In this document: positions 32,462 through 40,481 of the stretch, piece by piece | How the letters are laid out: each line of letters starts with the position of its first letter | How positions within the stretch are numbered: position 1 is the stretch's first letter | Source: Streptomyces luomodiensis | GTDB taxonomy: Bacteria; Actinomycetota; Actinomycetes; Streptomycetales; Streptomycetaceae | Reading direction: 5' to 3' | Assembly: GCF_031679605.1 (NCBI RefSeq) | Contig: NZ_CP117522.1 | Location: 5,084,001-5,148,000, forward strand | Length of the DNA stretch: 64,000 nt | Notes under the pieces: generated by a model | What the model was told of the DNA's origin: nothing | Databases searched by the model: none | The model's input: only the letters and a program-made list of their open reading frames with translations | Program-made: the position numbers and the translations under genes

Positions 32462-32528
32462 TAGGCGGGACCTGCGCACCCGGCCCTACGCCGCACCTAG
32501 CCCTGGACGGTCTGCGCATCCAGCCCTA
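32443..32528 (+). repeat. Three imperfect 18-bp repeats at the end of the TetR gene
   Basis: CCTGCGCACCCAGCCCTA (32443-32460), CCTGCGCACCCGGCCCTA (32471-32488) and TCTGCGCATCCAGCCCTA (32511-32528). The first encodes the last residues of the TetR protein and overlaps its TAG. Confidence 0.8.
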
Positions 32529-32540
32529 AGCCCGGCCTAG

Positions 32541-33514
32541 ACGAGTAGTTCCGAATGCGGGGTTCACGAACGCGGGGAGGGTGTCCAACATCGGGTTGTG
32601 ACGACCGAGTTAGACACCCTCTTGACCGCACTGTATGTGCACATCGACGACCGCTTGAAGACCTCGCGGTGGCGTGGTCGGCCGCCCCGGCTGACCGACG
32701 CAGAACTGATCACCCTGGCCGTGGCCCAGGCCATGCTGGGCTTTCACTGCGAGGCTCGCTGGCTGCGCTTCGCCCACGCCCACCTGCACGGGCTGTTCCC
32801 CTACCTGCCACAGCGGCCCGCCTACAACAAGCGTCTGCGGGCCGCCCTGGGTCTGGTCAAGCAGGCCATCCGGTCCCTGGCCAGCGACTGCGACCTGTGG
32901 CTGGACCCGGTGTGGATCGTGGACTCCACGCCCGTTGAGTGCGCTCGCTCGCGTGAGACCGTGAAACGCTCCGACCTGGCTGGATGGGCCAACTACGGCT
33001 ACTGCCGATCCCACTCACGCTTCTACTGGGGCCTGAAGCTGCACCTGGTGTGCACCCCGGCCGGTCTGCCCGTCGCGTGGGCTCTGGCTGACCCCAAGAT
33101 CGACGAGCGGCAGGTGCTGGCCGCGCTGATCGACAATGAACCGCACCTGGCCGCTGACCGTCCGGGCCTGCTGATCCTGGCTGACAAGGGCTACATCGCC
33201 GCCGAACTGGACCGCTTCCTGGCCGCCCGCGGCATCCAGCTGCTACGGCCCTCCTACCGCAACCGCGGCACCCCGCGGCCGGGAGAGGGCCTGCTCAAGA
33301 CGGTGCGCCAGCTGATCGAGTCGGTCAACGACACCCTCAAGGGCCAGCTCGACCTGGAACAGCATGGCGGCCGGACCATCGAAGGCGTCGGCGTCCGCGT
33401 GGCTCAGCGGATCCTAGCGATGACCTGCGCGATATGGCAGAACCGCAGCATCGGCGCACCCATCACCCGCTCACTGATCGCCTACGACCACTGAGCCATA
33501 TCGGAACTACTCGT
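32541..33514 (+). mobile_element. IS982-type insertion sequence
   Basis: 974 bp bounded by perfect inverted repeats, ACGAGTAGTTCCGA at 32541-32554 and its complement at 33501-33514. The repeats are flanked on both sides by CTAG (32537-32540 and 33515-33518), which fits a 4-bp target duplication; if CTAG is part of the terminus the repeat is 18-19 bp. One intact transposase fills the element. The right CTAG supplies the stop codon of the - strand bkdR gene. The perfect repeats and intact ORF indicate a recent insertion. Confidence 0.92.
32598..33494 (+). CDS. IS982-family transposase
   Basis: 298 residues; GTG start. The N-terminal region LDTLLTALYVHIDDRLK is characteristic of IS982 family transposases. 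The DDE residues are visible as Asp in WIVDSTPVEC, Asp in LILADKGYIA and Glu in RQLIESVNDTLKGQLDLE. It is full length without a frameshift, so the element may be active. Codon use is somewhat less GC-rich at third positions than neighbouring genes. Confidence 0.93.
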   Translation: MTTELDTLLTALYVHIDDRLKTSRWRGRPPRLTDAELITLAVAQAMLGFHCEARWLRFAHAHLHGLFPYLPQRPAYNKRLRAALGLVKQAIRSLASDCDLWLDPVWIVDSTPVECARSRETVKRSDLAGWANYGYCRSHSRFYWGLKLHLVCTPAGLPVAWALADPKIDERQVLAALIDNEPHLAADRPGLLILADKGYIAAELDRFLAARGIQLLRPSYRNRGTPRPGEGLLKTVRQLIESVNDTLKGQLDLEQHGGRTIEGVGVRVAQRILAMTCAIWQNRSIGAPITRSLIAYDH

Positions 33515-34003
33515 CTAGGGCTCCGAGTCCAGATCCGTCTCCTCGAACACCAGCAGTGTCCGGGTGCTCAGCACCTCCGGCATGGCCTGGAGCCGGGTGA
33601 GGACCAGCTCGCGCAGCGAGCGGTTGTCCTCGGTGTGCACCAGCAGCAGGACATCGAAGTCCCCGCTGACCAGTGCGATGTGGGCCGCCCCGGGGAGCTC
33701 CCGGAGCTGTTCGCGCACGGTGCGCCAGGAGTTCTGGACGATCTTCAGGGTGATGTACGCGGACGCGCCCTGCCCGGCCCGCTCCTGGTCCACCCGGGCG
33801 CTGAAACCGCGGATCACCCCGTCGTCGATCAGGCGGTTGATCCGCGCGTAGGCGTTGGCGCGCGAGACGTGCACCTGCTCGGCCACGGAGCGTATGGAGG
33901 CGCGGCCGTCCGTCCGGAGCAGCCGCAGGATCTCGCGGTCGATGGAGTCCAGGGGGCGCGCCGGGGGTTTGCCGTCCGGATTGGCCATCTGTTCGCCCCG
34001 CAT
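33515..34003 (-). CDS. bkdR: Lrp/AsnC-family regulator BkdR
   Basis: 162 residues from the ATG at 34003, chosen because GGGGAGG lies 9 bp upstream; ATGs at 34024 and 33988 are alternatives. Winged helix-turn-helix (LDSIDREILRLLRTDGRASIRSVAEQVHVSRANAYARINRLIDDGVI) followed by an AsnC ligand-binding domain (HIALVSGDFDVLLLVHTEDN). It is divergent from a branched-chain 2-oxoacid dehydrogenase operon, the arrangement seen for bkdR in streptomycetes. The stop codon TAG coincides with the CTAG bordering the IS element, so the protein end is preserved. Confidence 0.88.
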   Translation of the reverse strand: MRGEQMANPDGKPPARPLDSIDREILRLLRTDGRASIRSVAEQVHVSRANAYARINRLIDDGVIRGFSARVDQERAGQGASAYITLKIVQNSWRTVREQLRELPGAAHIALVSGDFDVLLLVHTEDNRSLRELVLTRLQAMPEVLSTRTLLVFEETDLDSEP

Positions 34004-34061
34004 ATCGCCCCGCCTCCCCTTCATGGACGTCCTGTCTTCATCTCAGGCGTTGCAGAACCGT

Positions 34062-34070
34062 TTGTCCACA
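34062..34070 (+). promoter_or_regulatory. Isolated DnaA box
   Basis: TTGTCCACA, the preferred Streptomyces box, in the 182-bp region between bkdR and the bkdA gene. Confidence 0.6.
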
Positions 34071-34104
34071 GGCTTGGGTCGCCTGTAGCCAAAATGCGTC
34101 GACG

Positions 34105-34118
34105 ACCGAACAATCGGT
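34105..34118. promoter_or_regulatory. TetR-type operator upstream of first bkd operon
   Basis: ACCGA-ACAA-TCGGT, 68 bp upstream of the bkdA start; 13 of 14 bases match the paaN/tetR operator at 31676. This places a TetR site, in addition to BkdR, over the bkd promoter. Confidence 0.7.
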
Positions 34119-34185
34119 AGGGGAGGGCGTTGCCGCACGGCACGCCCCGCCCTCCCGCCGTACGCCACGCCCAGGAGGTCGCGAC

Positions 34186-35331
34186 ATGACGGTCCTTGAG
34201 CAGCCCGGTGCCTACCGGCCCACTCCCCCGCCCGGCTGGCAGCCCCGCGTCGACGCAGCGCCGCTGCTGCCCGACACCGAGCCGTACCGCGTGCTGGGCA
34301 CCGCCGCTGCCGCCGACGTCTCTCCCGATCTGCTGACCCGGCTCCACCGGGAGCTGGTGCGCGGCCGCCGCTACAACGCCCAGGCCACCGCCCTCACCCG
34401 GCAGGGCCGGCTGGCCGTCTACCCCTCCTCCACCGGCCAGGAAGCCTGCCAGGTGGCGGCCGGGCTGGTGCTGGAGGACCGCGACTGGCTCTTCCCCAGC
34501 TACCGCGACACCCTGGCCGCCGTGGTCCGCGGTCTCGACCCCGTCGACGCCCTGACCCTGCTGCGCGGCGACTGGCACTCCGGCTACGACCCGCACGCAC
34601 ACCGCGTCGCCCCGCTGTGCACCCCGCTGGCCACCCAGCTGCCGCACGCCGTGGGCCTGGCCCACGCCGCCCGCCTCAAGGGCGACGACGTCGTGGCGCT
34701 CGCCCTGGTCGGCGACGGCGGCACCAGCGAGGGCGACTTCCACGAGGCCCTCAACTTCGCGGCCGTCTGGCACGCCCCGGTCGTCTTCCTCGTCCAGAAC
34801 AACGGCTTCGCCATCTCCGTCCCGCTCGCCAAGCAGACCGCCGCGCCCTCCCTCGCCCACAAGGCGGTCGGATACGGCATGCCCGGCCGCCTCGTCGACG
34901 GCAATGACGCGGCCGCCGTCCACCAGGTCCTGGCCGAGGCGGTGCACCGGGCCCGCGGCGGAGGCGGGCCCACCCTGGTCGAGGCGGTCACCTACCGCAT
35001 CGACGCCCACACCAACGCCGACGACGCCACCCGCTACCGCCCCGACTCCGAGGTCGAGGCATGGCGCGCCCACGACCCGATAACGCTCCTGGAGGACGCC
35101 CTGCGGGACCGCTCGCTGCTCGACGACGAGGGCGTCCGGGCCGCGCGGGAGTCCGCGGAGCGGTTCGCGGCCGATCTGCGGACGCGGATGCACCAGGACC
35201 CGGTCCTGGACCCCATGGAGCTCTTCGAGCACGTCTACGCCGTCCGGACCGGCCAGCTGCGCGAGCAGGCGGCCCAGCTGCGCGCGGAGCTGGACGCCGA
35301 GGCCGGCGAAGCAGGGAAGGGAGAGCGATGA
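34186..35331 (+). CDS. bkdA: Branched-chain 2-oxoacid dehydrogenase E1 alpha
   Basis: 381 residues; ATG start with AGGAGGTCG upstream. A thiamine-diphosphate domain carries the motif GDGGTSEGDFHEALNFAAVWHAPVVFLVQNNGFAIS, with the active-site region YPSSTGQEACQVAAG and DAHTNADDATRY. With E1 beta it decarboxylates 2-oxoacids from Val, Leu and Ile, giving branched acyl-CoA starters for fatty acids and some polyketides. It overlaps bkdB by four bases. This is the first of two bkd operons in the window. Confidence 0.92.
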   Translation: MTVLEQPGAYRPTPPPGWQPRVDAAPLLPDTEPYRVLGTAAAADVSPDLLTRLHRELVRGRRYNAQATALTRQGRLAVYPSSTGQEACQVAAGLVLEDRDWLFPSYRDTLAAVVRGLDPVDALTLLRGDWHSGYDPHAHRVAPLCTPLATQLPHAVGLAHAARLKGDDVVALALVGDGGTSEGDFHEALNFAAVWHAPVVFLVQNNGFAISVPLAKQTAAPSLAHKAVGYGMPGRLVDGNDAAAVHQVLAEAVHRARGGGGPTLVEAVTYRIDAHTNADDATRYRPDSEVEAWRAHDPITLLEDALRDRSLLDDEGVRAARESAERFAADLRTRMHQDPVLDPMELFEHVYAVRTGQLREQAAQLRAELDAEAGEAGKGER

Positions 35332-36380
35332 CCACCGCCGTCGGGGCCGACACCGCCCGTAAGCCCGCCACCATGGCCCAGGCCCTCGGCCGCGCGCTGC
35401 GCGACGCCATGGCCGCCGATCCGTCCGTCCACGTCCTCGGCGAGGACGTCGGCACCCTCGGCGGCGTCTTCCGGGTCACCGACGGGCTGGCCGAGGAGTT
35501 CGGCGAGGACCGCTGCACGGATACGCCGCTCGCCGAGGCCGGCATCCTCGGCACCGCCGTCGGCATGGCCATGTACGGGCTGCGGCCGGTGGTCGAGATG
35601 CAGTTCGACGCCTTCGCGTACCCGTCCTTCGAGCAGCTCGTCAGCCATGTCGCGCGGATGCGCAACCGCACCCGGGGCGCGATGCCGATGCCGATCACCG
35701 TGCGGGTGCCCTACGGGGGCGGCATCGGCGGCGTCGAGCACCACAGCGACTCCTCCGAGATCTACTACATGGCCACCCCCGGCCTCCATGTCGTCGCCCC
35801 CGCGACCGTCGCCGACGCCTACGGGCTGCTGCGCGCCGCCATCGCCTCCGACGACCCCGTGATCTTCCTCGAGCCCAAGCGGCTGTACTGGTCCAAGGCC
35901 GACTGGTCGGCCGACGCCCCCGAGCGGGTACCGCCGATCGGGCGCGCGGTGGTGCGCGGGCCCGGCACCGGCGGCCGCCGGGCCGCCACCTTGATCTCCT
36001 ACGGCCCCTCCGTGCCGGTGTGCCTCGAAGCCGCCGAGGCGGCCCGGGGCGAGGGCTGGGACCTCGAAGTCGTCGATCTGCGCTCGCTCGTCCCCTTCGA
36101 CGACGAGACGGTCTGCGCCTCCGTACGGCGGACCGGGCGCGCCGTGGTGGTCCATGAGGCGGCCGGATTCGGCGGGCCCGGCGGGGAGATCGCCGCCCGG
36201 GTCACCGAGCGCTGCTTCCACCACCTGGAGGCGCCCGTGCTGCGCGTCGCCGGATTCGACATTCCCTACCCGCCGCCCATGCTGGAGCGGCACCATCTAC
36301 CTGGTGTGGACCGGGTGTTGGACGCCGTCGCCCGGCTGCAGTGGGAGTCGGAGTGGACAGAGGGGAGCGCGGCCCGATGA
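35328..36380 (+). CDS. bkdB: Branched-chain 2-oxoacid dehydrogenase E1 beta
   Basis: 350 residues from the ATG that overlaps the bkdA stop. Transketolase pyrimidine domain (VHVLGEDVGTLGGVFRVTDGL, DTPLAEAGILGTAVGMAMYGLRPVVEMQFDAFAYPSFEQLV) and C-terminal domain (LEVVDLRSLVPFDDE, VVVHEAAGFGGPGGEIAARVTERCF). It forms the alpha2beta2 E1 with BkdA. Overlapping ATGA junctions on both sides show tight coupling. Confidence 0.93.
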   Translation: MTTAVGADTARKPATMAQALGRALRDAMAADPSVHVLGEDVGTLGGVFRVTDGLAEEFGEDRCTDTPLAEAGILGTAVGMAMYGLRPVVEMQFDAFAYPSFEQLVSHVARMRNRTRGAMPMPITVRVPYGGGIGGVEHHSDSSEIYYMATPGLHVVAPATVADAYGLLRAAIASDDPVIFLEPKRLYWSKADWSADAPERVPPIGRAVVRGPGTGGRRAATLISYGPSVPVCLEAAEAARGEGWDLEVVDLRSLVPFDDETVCASVRRTGRAVVVHEAAGFGGPGGEIAARVTERCFHHLEAPVLRVAGFDIPYPPPMLERHHLPGVDRVLDAVARLQWESEWTEGSAAR

Positions 36381-37669
36381 CTGTCGTACGGGAGTTCACC
36401 CTGCCCGATCTGGGCGAGGGGCTGACCGGCGCCGAGATCGTGCGCTGGCTGGTCCAGGTCGGTGATGTGGTCGCGGTCGACCAGCCGGTGGTGGAGGTCG
36501 AGACGGCCAAGGCGATGGTCGACGTGCCCTGCCCCTACGGCGGTGTGGTGACGGCCCGGTACGGCGATGAGGGCGCGGAGGTGCCGGTGGGGGCGCCACT
36601 GATCACGGTCGCCGTCCCGGAGGGCTCGGACGAGGCCGCGGGCCCGCCCGCCTCCGGTGGACCGGTCGCCGAGAGCGCGGCCGGATCGGGCAATGTGCTG
36701 GTCGGCTACGGCACCACCGCTCCCGCCGCGCGGCGCCGTCGCGTCCAGCGCTCCCCCGCCCCGCCGCGCGAGACGACGGCGGTGCGGAACGACGCGGAGC
36801 CCATTCCGGTGATCTCGCCCCTGGTGCGCCGGCTGGCCCGCGAGCACGGCGTCGATCTGCGGCGGCTCAAGGGCTCCGGGCCCGAGGGGCTGATCCTCCG
36901 GGCCGATGTCGAGCGGGCTCTCCGGGCCGACGTCGAGCCGGCGGTCGCGACGACGGCCCCCGCCCCCGTGACCGGCCCGGCGGAGGAGCGGATTCCGCTG
37001 CGCGGGGTGCGCGGCGCCGTGGCCGACAAACTCGCCCGCAGCCGGCGCGAGATCCCCGACGCCACCTGCTGGGTGGACGCCGACGCCACCGAACTCCTCG
37101 CCGCCCGCGCGGCGATGAACGCCGCGGGCGGCCCCAAGGTCTCCCTGCTCGCCCTCCTGGCCCGTATCTGCACGGCCGCCCTGGCACGCTTCCCCGAGCT
37201 CAACGCCACGGTGGACATGGACAGCCGGGACATCATCCGGCTCCCCGACATCTATCTCGGCTTCGCGGCGCAGACGGACCGGGGCCTGGTGGTCCCCGTG
37301 GTGCGCGACGCCCAGGCCCGCACCGTCGAAGGACTGTCCGAGGAGATCGCCCGGCTCACCGAGGCCGCACGGACCGGCACGCTCGCCCCCGCGCAGCTGA
37401 CCGGCGGCACCTTCACCCTCAACAACTACGGCGTCTTCGGGGTCGACGGCTCGACACCGATCATCAACCACCCCGAGGCGGCGATGCTCGGGGTCGGGCG
37501 GATCGCCGCGAAGCCGTGGGTCCACCAGGGCGAGCTGGCGGTGCGGCATGTGGTGCAGCTGTCGTTCACCTTCGACCACCGGGTGTGCGACGGGGGCACC
37601 GCCGGCGGGTTCCTGCGCTACGTGGCCGATTGCGTGGAGCAGCCCATGGTGTTGCTGCGGCGGCTGTAG
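36377..37669 (+). CDS. bkdC: Dihydrolipoamide acyltransferase E2
   Basis: 430 residues. One lipoyl domain (about 3-80) with Lys 45 in ETAKAMV. A linker holds a peripheral-subunit-binding domain at about 145-180 (ISPLVRRLAREHGVDLRRLKGSG). The C-terminal catalytic domain has His 401 and Asp 405 in FDHRVCDGG. It transfers the branched acyl group from lipoate to CoA. No E3 gene is in the operon, so it must share the cell's general dihydrolipoamide dehydrogenase. Confidence 0.93.
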   Translation: MTVVREFTLPDLGEGLTGAEIVRWLVQVGDVVAVDQPVVEVETAKAMVDVPCPYGGVVTARYGDEGAEVPVGAPLITVAVPEGSDEAAGPPASGGPVAESAAGSGNVLVGYGTTAPAARRRRVQRSPAPPRETTAVRNDAEPIPVISPLVRRLAREHGVDLRRLKGSGPEGLILRADVERALRADVEPAVATTAPAPVTGPAEERIPLRGVRGAVADKLARSRREIPDATCWVDADATELLAARAAMNAAGGPKVSLLALLARICTAALARFPELNATVDMDSRDIIRLPDIYLGFAAQTDRGLVVPVVRDAQARTVEGLSEEIARLTEAARTGTLAPAQLTGGTFTLNNYGVFGVDGSTPIINHPEAAMLGVGRIAAKPWVHQGELAVRHVVQLSFTFDHRVCDGGTAGGFLRYVADCVEQPMVLLRRL

Positions 37670-37698
37670 CGCAGGCGCGGCGGCGCCATACTCATGGG

Positions 37699-38526
37699 GT
37701 GACTCCAGGTGCGTATGACGCAGTGATCCTGGCCGGGGGCGCCGCACGGCGGCTCGGTGGGGTGGACAAACCCGCGCTGCGGGTGGGCGGTCGGGCCCTG
37801 CTCGACCGGGTGCTGGACGCCTGCCGCGGCGCCGGGCGGACCGTCGTCGTCGGGCCGCGCAGGCCCACGGTACGGCCCGTGCGGTGGGCCCGGGAGCAGC
37901 CGCCCGGCGGCGGCCCGGTCGCGGCCGTCGACGCGGGCATCCGGCAGACCACCGCTCCGGTGGTCCTCGTGCTCTCCGCCGATCTGCCCTTCCTCACCCC
38001 CGAGACCGTGGAGGCCCTCCTCACCGGCATCGAGGACGCCGAGGGGGCCGTGCTCATCGACTCCGACGGCCGCGAACAGCCCCTCGTCGCCGCCTACCGC
38101 GCCGAGCCGCTGCGCCGCGAGATCGCCCTTCTCGCCACCGAACACGGCGGCCTCGGCGGGCTGCCCCTCCGCCTCCTCGTCTCCGAGCTGGCCCTGGCCC
38201 GCCTCCAGCACCCCACAGCGTCGTTCGACTGCGACACCTGGGAGGACATCACCACAGCTCGAGCGCGCATCAGGGAGCATGGAAACGTGTTGGACGAATG
38301 GATTGCCGCAGTCAAGGCCGAGCTCGGGATCGACCTGGATGTCGACACCGCCGCCCTGCTCGACCTGGCCCGCGACGCCGCACACGGCGTCGCCCGGCCC
38401 GCCGCCCCCCTGACCACCTTCCTCGTCGGCTACGCCGCGGCCCAGAAGGGCGGCGGCCCCGAAGCACTGGCCGCCGCGACCGAGAAGGCCGCGGCGCTCG
38501 CCGTGCGTTGGGCCGAGGAGCGGTGA
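37699..38526 (+). CDS. mobA: Molybdenum cofactor guanylyltransferase (MobA-like) fused to DUF6457
   Basis: 275 residues from the GTG at 37699. Residues 1-190 form a nucleotidyltransferase domain with LAGGAARRLGGVDKPALRVGG, GPVAAVDAG and LVLSADLPFLTPE. Residues about 195-275 are a DUF6457-type helical domain (LDEWIAAVKAELGIDLDVDTAALLDLARDAAHGVARPAAPLTTFLVGYAA). It would attach GMP to molybdopterin. It overlaps the following moeA-like gene by four bases, forming a Mo-cofactor pair. Confidence 0.85.
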   Translation: MTPGAYDAVILAGGAARRLGGVDKPALRVGGRALLDRVLDACRGAGRTVVVGPRRPTVRPVRWAREQPPGGGPVAAVDAGIRQTTAPVVLVLSADLPFLTPETVEALLTGIEDAEGAVLIDSDGREQPLVAAYRAEPLRREIALLATEHGGLGGLPLRLLVSELALARLQHPTASFDCDTWEDITTARARIREHGNVLDEWIAAVKAELGIDLDVDTAALLDLARDAAHGVARPAAPLTTFLVGYAAAQKGGGPEALAAATEKAAALAVRWAEER

Positions 38527-40481
38527 CACCTCGCCGCCCCCGGGACGGGGACCCGCTCGACCGCGAGCTCGACGAGGCGCTGGCACTGGCCAATGAATCG
38601 GTGCCCGCACCGGAGCGACCGGCGTCACCCGGCGAGGAGGACTGGGCCGACGCCGCCCTGGACCTGGCCAACGGCCACGGCCACGGCCACGGCCGCACGC
38701 GCGGACCCGCCCGGGAGAGCGGCCGCGACGACGACTCCACCGGACCGGACTGGGTCGATACCGCGCTGGACCTGGCCCATGGCCGGACCGGGAAACAGCC
38801 GGAGAGCCGCGTTCCGGCAGAAGGGGACGGGGGCGCAGGGGCGGCGGCCCCGGACGCCGACATGTGTGTATGGCGCCAACTCCTGGGCAACTCGACGTCA
38901 GAGGGCACCGGCGCCAGACATACGCGGTCCAGGGCCCCCGCCCCGCAGGCCCCGGCCCCGCGCCCGAAGCGCACCCCCGGCGCACCCACCTCCCACCCGC
39001 GTCCGCTCTCGCACCAGCCCATGAACGAACCGCACCGCCGCTCCACCGCCTGGCCCGACGCCCGCGCCATCGCCGCCCGCGCGGCCGTCAAGGAGGCCGC
39101 CCACACGGCCCCGGTGATGCGGCCGCTGCCCGAGGCGCTCGGGCAGGTCCTGGCCGCGCCGCTGGCCGCGCTCACCGACCTGCCGCCCTTCGACACCTCC
39201 GCGATGGACGGCTGGGCGCTCGCGGGCCCCGGCCCCTGGCGGCTGCCGACCGGCGGAACCGGTGACACCGAGGCGGACGACCGGGCTCACGGCATCCTCG
39301 CCGGACACGACGAGGCGGCCCCCCTGCCCGACGGCCATGCCGTCCGCATCGCCACCGGCGCCCGCGTCCCGCCCGGCGTCACCGCCGTGCTGCGCAGCGA
39401 GTACGGCACCGACGCGGGCGACGGCTGGCTCCACGCGTCCCCCGCCCACCCCGTCGTCCTCGGCCAGGACATCCGCACCCGCGGCCAGGAGTGCCGCAGC
39501 GGCGATCAGCTGCTCCCGGCCGGGACCCTGATCACCCCCGCCGTACTGGGCCTGGCGGCCGCGGCCGGGTACGACGAGCTGCCGACGGTGCGCAGACCGC
39601 GCGTCGAGGTGCTGGTCCTCGGCGACGAGCTGCTCACCGAGGGGCTGCCGCACGACGGCCGGATCCGGGACGCGCTGGGGCCGATGGTCGGGCCGTGGCT
39701 GCGGGCGCTCGGCGCCGAGGTGTCCGGCACCCGGCGACTGACCGACGAGGCGGACGCGGTGTACGCGGCGGTGGCCGGGTCGTCCGCCGACGTCGTCGTG
39801 ACGACCGGAGGCACGGCCGCGGGCCCCCTGGACCATGTCCACCCCACCCTGCGCCGCCTGGGCGCCGAGCTGCTGGTGGACGGGGTGGCGGTGCGCCCCG
39901 GCCATCCGATGCTGCTGGCGCGCCTCCCCGCGAAAAACCCTGAGAGTCCCGGCACCCCCGAAAGCGCCGAAGACCCAGGAAGCCCAGGAAGCCCGGGAAG
40001 TTCAGGAAGCCCAGGAAGTCCTGAGCGCCGCCCGGCCCGGCATCTCGTGGGGCTCCCCGGCAACCCGCTCGCCGCGGTGTCCGGTCTGCTGACCCTCGCC
40101 GAGCCGCTGCTGCGGACGCTAACGGGCCGCCCGGCCCCCGCCCCCGGACCGGCCCCGCTGGCCGAGACCGTGCAGGGGCATCCGCGGGACACCCGGCTGG
40201 TGCCCGTGGCCTTCCGGCAGGACATGGCGGTGCCGCTGCGCTTCAACGGCCCGGCGATGCTGCGCGGAATCGCGGTGGCCGACGGCCTCGCCGTGATCCC
40301 GCCCGGCGGGGCGAAGCGGGGCACCGAGGTCGAGGTGCTGGACCTCCCGTGGTCGGCGAACGCGATCGACCAAGCGGCAGACCGGGCAGCACACAGAGCG
40401 ACGGACCGAATGACAGGCCATCAAGCCAAGGACGCCGGAGACGGCGACGAGGAGATATCCCCCGAGGAGGGTCCGGCGTGA
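38523..40481 (+). CDS. moeA: Molybdopterin molybdotransferase MoeA with N-terminal extension
   Basis: 652 residues if the coupled GTG is used. An ATG at 39021 begins the conserved core. Residues 1-166 are acidic and Pro-rich with a repeated D-ALDLA-G motif (DWADAALDLANG, DWVDTALDLAHG) and a His/Gly run. The MoeA core follows: PLPEALGQVLAAPLAALTDLPPFDTSAMDGWAL, VLVLGDELL, TTGGTAAGPLDHVHPTLRRLG, and LVGLPGNPLAAVSGL. A low-complexity insertion (Pro/Gly/Ser, about residues 475-500) interrupts the core near its end. It inserts molybdate into adenylylated molybdopterin. Confidence 0.85.
   Translation: MTPRRPRDGDPLDRELDEALALANESVPAPERPASPGEEDWADAALDLANGHGHGHGRTRGPARESGRDDDSTGPDWVDTALDLAHGRTGKQPESRVPAEGDGGAGAAAPDADMCVWRQLLGNSTSEGTGARHTRSRAPAPQAPAPRPKRTPGAPTSHPRPLSHQPMNEPHRRSTAWPDARAIAARAAVKEAAHTAPVMRPLPEALGQVLAAPLAALTDLPPFDTSAMDGWALAGPGPWRLPTGGTGDTEADDRAHGILAGHDEAAPLPDGHAVRIATGARVPPGVTAVLRSEYGTDAGDGWLHASPAHPVVLGQDIRTRGQECRSGDQLLPAGTLITPAVLGLAAAAGYDELPTVRRPRVEVLVLGDELLTEGLPHDGRIRDALGPMVGPWLRALGAEVSGTRRLTDEADAVYAAVAGSSADVVVTTGGTAAGPLDHVHPTLRRLGAELLVDGVAVRPGHPMLLARLPAKNPESPGTPESAEDPGSPGSPGSSGSPGSPERRPARHLVGLPGNPLAAVSGLLTLAEPLLRTLTGRPAPAPGPAPLAETVQGHPRDTRLVPVAFRQDMAVPLRFNGPAMLRGIAVADGLAVIPPGGAKRGTEVEVLDLPWSANAIDQAADRAAHRATDRMTGHQAKDAGDGDEEISPEEGPA

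Noticed and set aside
39950..40030. Low-complexity stretch in moeA as a frameshift or pseudogene sign
   Set aside because: The reading frame stays open through the repeat, and all MoeA motifs after it are intact.
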